Shown here: positions 34,361 to 45,290 of the stretch, one piece after another
Layout: each line of letters opens with the position of its first letter
How positions within the stretch are numbered: position 1 is the stretch's first letter
NCBI GenBank assembly: GCA_965222345.1
Contig: CBDCTS010000004.1
Location: 620,001-684,000 of the forward strand
Reading direction: 5' to 3'
Length of the DNA stretch: 64,000 bases
Source of the DNA: JADFGZ01 sp965222345
Lineage (GTDB): Bacteria; Acidobacteriota; Terriglobia; 2-12-FULL-54-10
Program-made: the position numbers and the translations under genes
The notes under the pieces: generated by a model
Database searches by the model: none
What the model was told of the DNA's origin: nothing
What the model saw: the letters and a program-made list of their open reading frames with translations, nothing else

Positions 34361-34442
34361 AACTCTGCCACCAGCCGCTTCAACCGGGCGTTCCCTTTCT
34401 CCAACACCTTTAGTTGCTTGGCCTGCTCTACCACGTCCTCAC
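34361..34442 (-). pseudogene. IS3-type OrfA remnant
   Basis: The minus strand reads VVEQAKQLKVLEKGNARLKR, then LVAELP, the leucine-zipper end of an IS3 OrfA. It is a short relic in the ~300-bp gap between the SRAP and polymerase genes; nothing else is seen in that gap. Confidence 0.55.
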
Positions 34443-34528
34443 TAGCGCTGACGCTCTCTACATCTGCTAGCTTTCAGTACCTGCAGAGCCTGTATTGCAG
34501 CTTGCATATTCGCCTTATATTCGCCATA

Positions 34529-35767
34529 ATGCGGTTCGTGCGGAAACCTCTCCAGCCGGAGCGCCTGTACGTCGATTTCGACGGCTTCTTTGCGGCCTGT
34601 GAAGAGCAGGTCGACCCTCGCTTGCAGGGCCGTCCGATCGGAGTGATTCCCTTCGCCGATGCGGTCCATAGCTGCGTGATCGCGGCCAACGCGAAGGCCA
34701 AGAGATTCGGCGTCAAGACGGGGACATCCATTGCTGACGCTCGCCGGCTGTGTCCCGGAGTCGCCCTGGTTGCTCAGCAACCCGACCTGTATGTCAGAGT
34801 GCAGCAGCGCATCGTCGCGGCGGTCCTGGACGTGCTGCCGATCGACGCAATTTGCTCCATCGATGAGCTGGTCGCCTCGATCGAGGACCGCGATTCCCCT
34901 GCCGCCATCGCGCAGCAGGTCAAGCGGCGCGTGCAGGATGCCGTGGGAGATCGCATCACCTGCTCGATCGGCTGCGCTCCGAACCGCTGGCTTGCCAAGA
35001 TCGCCGCCGATCTCGACAAACCGAACGGTCTCACGGTGCTCGCCCCAAGTGAGTTGCCGGGTCGCCTCCTAGATCTCGACATCGAGGAGTTGCCCGGTGT
35101 CGGTAAGCGGATGAGCGTCCGTCTGAAGCAGGCCGGGTTGGCCTCCATCGAGGAGTTGTGGCAAGCGGAACCGGGTCGGCTCCGATCGATCTGGGGCAGT
35201 GTCGCCGGCGTTCGTCTGTGGTACGCGCTGCATGGTTACGCCGTGGAAGCGCCCTCGACCCGCCGCAGCTCCATCGGTCACGGTCGGGTCCTGCCTCCGG
35301 GGGAGCGCAGCATCGAAGCTGCCCGGCCACTGGCCAGGCAGTTGACGGTGAAGGCAGCACGGCGCATGCGGAGGTCCGGACTCGTTGCCCGCCGTCTTTG
35401 GCTGGGGGTTGCCTGTCTCAATGCGCCGCCCTGGTCGGCTGCCGAGCCGCTCGCACAAGCGAACGATGATCTGGCTTGCCTGGGTGCTTTGGGCGTTCTC
35501 TGGGCGCGTCTTGCTGCTGCGCGGGGTAGGGCCACCTTGTTTCGCTTGGCGGTGTCGATCGACCGGCTCTCGCCGGCCAGAGCAAGGCAACTCGAGATGT
35601 TCGACACCGGCGACCGGCGCGGTGCGGACCTCAGTTTGGCTGTCGATGCGATCAACCGCCGTTACTGTCGCACGGTCGTCGGCTACGGGAACTGCGACTC
35701 CCCTGGCGGTTACACCGGAGCGAAGATCGCCTACGGGCGCATCCCCGAGTTGGAGGACTTTCAATAA
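34529..35767 (+). CDS. Y-family DNA polymerase (DinB/UmuC-like)
   Basis: A 412-residue translesion polymerase. Catalytic Asp in LYVDFDGFFAACEEQ and Asp-Glu in CSIDELVAS; fingers KAKRFGVKTGTSIADARRLC; HhH thumb DIEELPGVGKRMSVRLKQAG; little-finger region with RRSSIGHGRVLPPGERS. Motifs are complete. I start at MRFVRKPLQPERLYVDFDG (34529); the frame upstream has IS-derived sequence. It follows the SRAP gene and its stop is one base before the zinc-ribbon gene. SRAP and Y-polymerase genes often travel together as damage-tolerance modules. Confidence 0.88.
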   Translation: MRFVRKPLQPERLYVDFDGFFAACEEQVDPRLQGRPIGVIPFADAVHSCVIAANAKAKRFGVKTGTSIADARRLCPGVALVAQQPDLYVRVQQRIVAAVLDVLPIDAICSIDELVASIEDRDSPAAIAQQVKRRVQDAVGDRITCSIGCAPNRWLAKIAADLDKPNGLTVLAPSELPGRLLDLDIEELPGVGKRMSVRLKQAGLASIEELWQAEPGRLRSIWGSVAGVRLWYALHGYAVEAPSTRRSSIGHGRVLPPGERSIEAARPLARQLTVKAARRMRRSGLVARRLWLGVACLNAPPWSAAEPLAQANDDLACLGALGVLWARLAAARGRATLFRLAVSIDRLSPARARQLEMFDTGDRRGADLSLAVDAINRRYCRTVVGYGNCDSPGGYTGAKIAYGRIPELEDFQ

Positions 35768-35768
35768 G

Positions 35769-36014
35769 ATGCAGCTAGGGGACTACGCTGATGGAGGCTG
35801 GTTCTTCATCGTGGAATGTAAAGCCTGTGGGCGGAAGTCGCGGTTGGAGCCGGTCGATATCCTGGCCCGGGCGGGGACAGGAAAAGTGCATCGCGGTATG
35901 AACCTGAGTGACCTTGAGGCTCTCCTGCGCTGTCGGGACTGCCGCTGCAGAAGGGCGCGTCTCGAACCAGTCGCCAGAATTCCTAAGCAGGCCTTCGTCG
36001 GAGGAATGATCTGA
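35769..36014 (+). CDS. Small zinc-ribbon protein linked to the Y-family polymerase
   Basis: 81 residues: MQLGDYADGGWFFIVECKAC..., with two knuckles CKACGRK and CRDCRCR about 45 residues apart. It starts one base after the polymerase stop (TAAGATG), so it is translationally coupled. I do not recognise a named family. A role as DNA- or polymerase-binding accessory is inferred from context only. Confidence 0.65.
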   Translation: MQLGDYADGGWFFIVECKACGRKSRLEPVDILARAGTGKVHRGMNLSDLEALLRCRDCRCRRARLEPVARIPKQAFVGGMI

Positions 36015-36020
36015 GGCAAT

Positions 36021-36081
36021 GGCTTCCTGGAGAGTAGATTCTCTCTCATTTATGCTGGTACAAAAATCCCCGGCCGGGTCA
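36021..36081 (-). mobile_element. Solo right end of an IS3-family element
   Basis: ATTCTCTCTC...GGTACAAAAATCCCCGGCCGGGTCA is the same kind of IS3 right end as at 20549-20618 and resembles the end at 23910. No transposase remains beside it. Confidence 0.5.
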
Positions 36082-36149
36082 ATGTTCCTTGGCTGATTCC
36101 GCCGCTCTGAATTGCCGTTCGCAGTACGCACGCCGCCAGGTCACCGCAC

Positions 36150-37544
36150 TTACTTCCGTTTCTTTCGCGCTTCCCGAATTCTTTCCTCCTCCTCGTAGTA
36201 TCCCTCCAGATATCCACCCTCGATGAAATTCGATACCACCTTCTCTGCATCTTCATCGATTTCCAACTCCTGCAGCGCCCGCACGCAGGAACCAGTCAAT
36301 TCCGCTCTCAGCGTTCTCGTATAGGAGAATCTACTCTTCGGTCGTTTATACAGCGCCGCCAGGAAAGCATCGCTGGAATCGGAAACCTCGCGTACCCACC
36401 AGGACACCTGTTCTCTGAAGCCTCGTTTCAACGTCTCCCTCAGCTCTTCGGGCATCCAGCGTGAGTCGTTGCACAATAGCCAAACCAGACACTGGAATCC
36501 GTTGAAGACTGTACGGGAGTAGGACCCATCGTGGGCATTGACGAACTCGTAGCTCAGCTCTCCGGGCGTATAGTTTCCGTATGTCGGGTGACGCCACGCA
36601 ACAAAGTCACCGCAAAGTGGTGGGTTGCCATCGACAGTCTCAGCCCTGCCATAGCGTAACGCATCGCAACTGGATATTTTTTCCGGTGAAGTCAATTCGT
36701 CAAACTGGTTCGCGAACCCCTCGTCGAGTCCCGGAATGGTCAGTTGTGGGGCATAGATTGCCAGAGTTGCGGGGTTCCTCTGCGCGCATTCCAGAAGACC
36801 AGGCCACTGGCGAAGGTAGCTGTGCACCGTCTCCGGATGTGTCAACTGACAAATCTTTCGGTCCTTTCCATCCTGCACCCAATCGAGTTGGAGTGCTGCC
36901 CAGGCGATATTCGTTCCCCGTTCCACGGTGCGCGAGCCCAACGGAAACGGAAGTGGAAAAATCCAGCGCCAATGGGGGTTCAAGTCCGGATAGAGCAGGT
37001 CGGCTTCCTTGATTTCGACGATATCCAACCACCACTCATCCGTTACTATCGGTGGTGACAGTCCTTTCTCGATGAGAATGTTCCTCGCAATCACCAACGG
37101 ACTGCTCTCGGGTTGCAGTTTCTTCAGCAAATGCCCGACCACGGTCGAAATACCTTCCGCGGATACCGCGGCGCGCCGATCGGCGAGCGGAGGCGAGAAT
37201 GCCAGGACCTGATCTCGGTCCACATGGTGCCAGATGGGCAGGATCATCCCGCGATCCTCTCCCATCTCCCGCGCCACCAGGCCGTTCAATTCGCGCCTCG
37301 GCCACTGCTTGCGAAAGAAACTCGGACTGAGGACGACAATGCCGTAACGCGACGTCGCGAGCCCCCTGTCTATCGCCTCGCGAAGGCTGTCGCCGATGTC
37401 GAGAGCGAATTCGTCGTACCAGACTTCGATGTGATGGGATCTCAGCGTTTCCGCAAGTGGACGGACGAACTCGTCCTTGTCCTCGCTCGCATGACAGATG
37501 AATACGTCGTAGAGCTTTGTTACATCAGCCATATCAAGATCCAT
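36150..37544 (-). CDS. TIR-domain protein with an unrecognised C-terminal domain
   Basis: 464 residues. The TIR domain (about 5-150) starts LYDVFICHASEDKDEFVRPL, contains EVWYDEFALDIGDSLREAID and has the putative NADase Glu in FFRKQWPRRELNGLV. The remaining ~310 residues are Trp-rich and match nothing I know; the end is charged (EEEERIREARKKRK). Bacterial TIR proteins often cut NAD+ when a sensing domain detects phage, which makes the C-terminal part a candidate sensor. I start at ATG 37544 because GAGG lies nine nt upstream; ATG 37532 is an alternative. No Thoeris ThsA partner is present. Confidence 0.8.
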   Translation of the reverse strand: MDLDMADVTKLYDVFICHASEDKDEFVRPLAETLRSHHIEVWYDEFALDIGDSLREAIDRGLATSRYGIVVLSPSFFRKQWPRRELNGLVAREMGEDRGMILPIWHHVDRDQVLAFSPPLADRRAAVSAEGISTVVGHLLKKLQPESSPLVIARNILIEKGLSPPIVTDEWWLDIVEIKEADLLYPDLNPHWRWIFPLPFPLGSRTVERGTNIAWAALQLDWVQDGKDRKICQLTHPETVHSYLRQWPGLLECAQRNPATLAIYAPQLTIPGLDEGFANQFDELTSPEKISSCDALRYGRAETVDGNPPLCGDFVAWRHPTYGNYTPGELSYEFVNAHDGSYSRTVFNGFQCLVWLLCNDSRWMPEELRETLKRGFREQVSWWVREVSDSSDAFLAALYKRPKSRFSYTRTLRAELTGSCVRALQELEIDEDAEKVVSNFIEGGYLEGYYEEEERIREARKKRK

Positions 37545-37549
37545 CCACA

Positions 37550-37937
37550 TCATCCTCGGATCGATCTATGCCTTGGATCGGAACCCCGGCTAGATACCCC
37601 CTCAGCGGCGGTCTGATAACAACAGGCCAACTGCATGCTCGCCTGCTCATCCGCCTCGTTCCGGGAGTTCTTTGAGCAATTGCAAAACTCCATTCGTTTT
37701 CGGGAGAATCTTGCCTCGGCTCCGTTAACTTGACAAAGCCCTTGGTAGTCCTGGGTCACGCCCTCTCCGTTGGTGTACATGAGACCTATGTTGAATTGGG
37801 AATCAACGTTCCCTTGCTTGGCGGCGGATTTCCGTGAGCGGATCCGGGGCCTGTCCGAACACCCAAGGCGCGTTTAGCATCAACGCCAGCACGGAAAGGG
37901 CAAGAAGCGCCGTTTGTCTCCTTTTTGTCCGTTTCAT
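37550..37937 (-). pseudogene. Secreted Sel1-repeat protein, frameshifted
   Basis: ATG 37937 opens a signal peptide (RRQTALLALSVLALMLNAPW) that ends after about 44 codons by frameshift. In the next frame a Sel1 repeat is clear: KSAAKQGNVDSQFNIGLMYT, then NGEGVTQDYQ. Sequence beyond is scrambled and ends at the TIR gene. The ATG overlaps the stop of the HigA-type gene (ATGA). Confidence 0.65.
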
Positions 37938-38461
37938 CGTTCTTCCAAATCAATCGGCCCATTCTCCCACGCCCCCAAGACAAAAACCACACGGAAACAA
38001 GCCGGCCATAAAAGGGGGCTAAACGCCCTTGAGAGAGAACTAGCGGCTGGGGCCATAGTCTCGATCCGGCCCGAACCGCTGCTGCTGTATTTGCTGGATC
38101 TGGTTCCCCCCCTCAACACGGTGGCCCCGTCCCGTGTCTGCTTGCGGGCACTAGCCTGGCAGGTCTCTGCGACGACCGACTCGGCCCGTTTGCGCGCTCT
38201 CATTCGTGCGTTCTCCAAATCGTAACTGGCTTGGTACCGCATCCAGAATTCGACGTTCGACCATCCGACAGTCTCGAAGCGCAAGGCCATATTGGCTGAG
38301 ATTCCGCCCCGCCCGTTGAGTACGCGATCCAGAGTCGTGCGAGCCACGACCAATTTCTCGGCAGCGGCGCTCACAGTCAACCCCTCAGCCTTCAGGCAAT
38401 CTTCCCGCACTGCCTTACCCGGATGGATGCTTCCCGCGACCTCATCACCCATCAGGCTCAT
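37934..38461 (-). CDS. higA: HigA-type antitoxin with aberrant C-terminal extension
   Basis: 175 residues, of which the first ~90 are a HigA/XRE antitoxin: SIHPGKAVREDCLKAEGLTV, then a HTH with VARTTLDRVLNGRGGISANM and FWMRYQASYDLENA. HigA proteins are usually about 95-105 residues; the rest (Ser/Gly-rich, then a hydrophobic end) is unlike any antitoxin and may be read-on after a lost stop. AGGAGG precedes the ATG. It would repress its own operon and neutralise HigB, whose gene upstream is ruined. Confidence 0.75.
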   Translation of the reverse strand: MSLMGDEVAGSIHPGKAVREDCLKAEGLTVSAAAEKLVVARTTLDRVLNGRGGISANMALRFETVGWSNVEFWMRYQASYDLENARMRARKRAESVVAETCQASARKQTRDGATVLRGGTRSSKYSSSGSGRIETMAPAASSLSRAFSPLLWPACFRVVFVLGAWENGPIDLEER

Positions 38462-38478
38462 GTTCTGCCTCCTAATGG

Positions 38479-38545
38479 TTAGTGCTAATCGGTCAAGTCA
38501 ACATCGAACACGTCGCCGTCCTCCATAACGATCCGTCCCCTGACA
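38479..38545 (-). pseudogene. HigB-type toxin, 3' end remnant
   Basis: Just upstream of higA the minus strand reads GRIV-MEDGDVFDVDLTD-stop-H-stop, the usual HigB end (...FRxEDGDxxDVDLxDYH). The Tyr codon is TAG, two codons before MED are missing, and no toxin body remains upstream. Confidence 0.55.
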
Positions 38546-38618
38546 GGCTTCCAAGGACTTCTGTGTTGCGAAACGGTGTTGCAGTATCGGTAAGGCTGCG
38601 AAACAGGAATGGTCGGTG

Positions 38619-38860
38619 AACAATTTCGAGGCCGTGGCCCGGGAATGGTCCACCAAGTACTCTCCCAACTGAGGTGCCGGCCATGCCGACCGGACCGCCA
38701 CCGATTGGCTAGGGACGTCTTCCCATGGATCGAAGACAATCCGATTGCCGCCATCACCGTTCCTGAATTGTTGACAGTCCTGCGACGGATCGAACAACGG
38801 GGAGCGTTGGGAACCGCCCACCGTGCCCTTCAGAACTGTGGACAGGTGTTTCTATTCAAG
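38619..38860 (+). pseudogene. P4-type tyrosine integrase remnant
   Basis: The plus strand reads NNFEAVAREWSTKYSPN-stop, then in another frame RLARDVFPWIEDNPIAAITV, PELLTVLRRIEQRGALGTAH, RALQNCGQVF. This is the core-binding region of a P4/CP4-type (DUF4102-linked) integrase, with Trp changed to TGA and a frameshift. The catalytic domain is missing. Confidence 0.75.
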
Positions 38861-38878
38861 CCTGCCAGAATAAGGCAT

Positions 38879-39625
38879 TCAGATGCTAAGACTTGCCCGG
38901 TGCACTTCCAGGCGCATTTCAGTCTCACGATCTACCCTACGCAGGCACATTTCGGGATGGAGATGTAGAGCGGCGCGGTCAGTCTCGGCAATGAGTGGGG
39001 AGAACATGATGTGACCCCCGCTGTCAAAAGAGATCAGATGCGCGTCGAATGCAGCATCGAGATGCACGGCCAGCAACAGGCCGTTGTGCACGTCCAGCCG
39101 CTCGGCATCACTCTTGCATTCTGCCCATGGGATGATGTGGCTGGCGCGGAGAAGTCGCGGGTGGCTGACCCCTGTTACCGCGCAAGCACGGTCCCAAAAC
39201 AGCATCAGCGCCTCGCGGAACACATCCTGGCCGATACGTTCCTTGCGGAGCCGTTCTACCTCGGTGACTGCTGGAGGTTCGGTCAGACGCAGTCGGTATT
39301 GGCGAAGGGGTTCATCCGGTAGGCTGCGGGCAAGTCGCCAGATCGCGCCAGCAACGACGTTCAGCACACCGCTATCAGACACCTGCACTGCCAGAAAGCC
39401 GGGGGGCGCGTCGGGCAGCCGCGGCAGATCGGACTCCAAATCACGCACAGCGCCAAGGTGATCGCTGCCGATCCCATAGCCGCTATCGGTCACCGTCAGA
39501 CACAGGCGGGCAGGAGCGGCGTGGGCCTGCCAGATCAGCCATTTACCCAAGGTGACTTGATTGATGCTGAATCCGTTGTCTACGGCGGCTTTTTCAAGGA
39601 TTGTGCGAACTGCCATCGACAGCAT
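38879..39625 (-). CDS. HNH endonuclease, last gene of the helicase-methylase operon
   Basis: 248 residues. The C-terminal HNH_2-type domain reads LFWDRACAVTGVSHPRLLRA, then SHIIPWAECKSDAERLDVHN, GLLLAVHLDAAFD: the Cys/His metal site, the SHI(I)PW core and the N-G-L-L-L strand are all present. The N-terminal ~130 residues are unassigned (possible target-recognition part). ATG 39625 follows GGAGGATTAACT and lies two nt after the stop of the PLD-like gene, so it is the fifth cistron of the operon. It is the only clear nuclease of the set and could be its cutting subunit. Confidence 0.85.
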   Translation of the reverse strand: MLSMAVRTILEKAAVDNGFSINQVTLGKWLIWQAHAAPARLCLTVTDSGYGIGSDHLGAVRDLESDLPRLPDAPPGFLAVQVSDSGVLNVVAGAIWRLARSLPDEPLRQYRLRLTEPPAVTEVERLRKERIGQDVFREALMLFWDRACAVTGVSHPRLLRASHIIPWAECKSDAERLDVHNGLLLAVHLDAAFDAHLISFDSGGHIMFSPLIAETDRAALHLHPEMCLRRVDRETEMRLEVHRASLSI

Positions 39626-39627
39626 AG

Positions 39628-40899
39628 TTAATCCTCCAGAAATGAGTCTTTGGCCGCAGCAGCATCTCCGGATTGGAAGAGTCTCTTGACTGTCGCTGGA
39701 TCGACTCCTGCACTTTCCATGAGCCTTCGAAGACTGGCCATCAATTCATTATTTTTCAGGTCCTCAATCGAAATGTCTTTGTAGACAACCTTGGCCTCAG
39801 TTGTGCCGAGAGTCACAGCCTTGTCGAACATACCGTCGGCGGCGCTTTCTATGTCTTTGCGACAGGATTTCTCGTCTGCTTTCCCGCGTCGCTTCAAATG
39901 GTCGGGTTGCGATATCTGCCACAGCTCCAGGAATTCTCCAACAAGCCGCTCGCGAAAGGTCTCCCTGCTGTTCTCAAACTTCATCTTCAGCGCTTTGTGG
40001 TATTCCGTGATGATTGCAACCAGACGGTTCAGCTCGTTGGTCAATTGCTCCTTATCTTTTCGCAGGATGACCTTTCCGCGCCCCTTCCAGTCGTGAAAGA
40101 ACGCGCGCTCGATACCGTCGCGCTCGCGCTTGATAGCGGCCTCGTTCACCTTGCACGTTTCATCACCACGATAGGATTTGATCGAGATGTCGAGTTCTGT
40201 CTTCAAGTCGATGGGGATTTTGAGACTGGAGTCGATGTCACGTCGAAAAACCTCGTCCTCGAACTTCTGGAAACTTGGCGGCAGCTTGATCTTGCGGGAG
40301 CTGAAGGTAGCATTCGGCACACGGAGCTCAATGAACTGAACCTCGGTCATAAAAACGGTCAGCTTCCGCGTCAGATCGAAGGGATGTGGCGGACTAGCCT
40401 TCAGGTCTGCTTCCATTTGTGTAACGCGTTCGGGCTCCATGCCTGTCACGCCAACTTCAATCTCGCCCTCGGTCGCGCCCGTTGCCTCGGCCAGCTTCTC
40501 GGTGACTCTGCCATCCAGCATGATCGCGTTTGGTTTTTCCTCGGTGGTCGAACCTGCCTCGACATTGCGCGAGACAGGGGCGTAAACCATCGTACGGTCG
40601 TCCGAGATCACCACGCCGATGCGAACACCGGGTTGTTCGCGCAGGTCGAACATTTGGTTTTGGCTCGCCTCACGGATGATCTCCAGCGCCTCTGGGTCTC
40701 CATAGCCCATGCGGTAGACCTCGGCATCGGCGTCGAGAATGACAGTCAACGACAGAGTTGGCATTTCATTCATGCGGGCGGCGAGCGCTTTGGCTACCGG
40801 GGTTGTTAGACCGGGGGCGATGACGGCGATCCGGTCTTTCGCCCCTTCAATCAGGGCGATCAGGCTGTCGTCGGTGGCGGTGGTAAAGGTGCGGCTCAT
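39628..40899 (-). CDS. PLD-fold-like protein without HKD motif
   Basis: 423 residues. The first ~130 residues look like one phospholipase-D-type half-domain (LIALIEGAKDRIAVIAPGLT...VRIGVVISDDRTMVYAPVSR), but where HxK(x)4D is expected there is VISDDRTMVYAP, so no catalytic His-Lys-Asp. The remaining part is helical and charged, with a long coil (about 235-330). DISARM DrmC and DpdK are PLD proteins in similar operons; this may be a non-catalytic relative used for DNA or protein binding. Its ATG overlaps the region directly after the restored methylase stop (40901), one base apart. Confidence 0.6.
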   Translation of the reverse strand: MSRTFTTATDDSLIALIEGAKDRIAVIAPGLTTPVAKALAARMNEMPTLSLTVILDADAEVYRMGYGDPEALEIIREASQNQMFDLREQPGVRIGVVISDDRTMVYAPVSRNVEAGSTTEEKPNAIMLDGRVTEKLAEATGATEGEIEVGVTGMEPERVTQMEADLKASPPHPFDLTRKLTVFMTEVQFIELRVPNATFSSRKIKLPPSFQKFEDEVFRRDIDSSLKIPIDLKTELDISIKSYRGDETCKVNEAAIKRERDGIERAFFHDWKGRGKVILRKDKEQLTNELNRLVAIITEYHKALKMKFENSRETFRERLVGEFLELWQISQPDHLKRRGKADEKSCRKDIESAADGMFDKAVTLGTTEAKVVYKDISIEDLKNNELMASLRRLMESAGVDPATVKRLFQSGDAAAAKDSFLED

Positions 40900-41064
40900 C
40901 TCAAGCCCCCGTCAGCCGGTCGAAGGCGGCCAGAACAAGGCGTCGAGTGCGGTATTCGCCGTAGCGCTCGATCTCATTGCGTTTGAGGCCGCGGAAGGTT
41001 TCCGAGGGGTAACTATCCCCGTGAGTATCGGCGGGGTCGAGGATATAGCGCAACTCGTCGCGGC

Positions 41065-45279
<4,215 letters not shown>

Positions 45280-45290
45280 GTAGAATTTCC

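Noticed and set aside
36150..37544. The TIR protein as part of a Thoeris or CBASS system
   Set aside because: No ThsA-like SLOG protein, cyclase or CD-NTase gene lies nearby.
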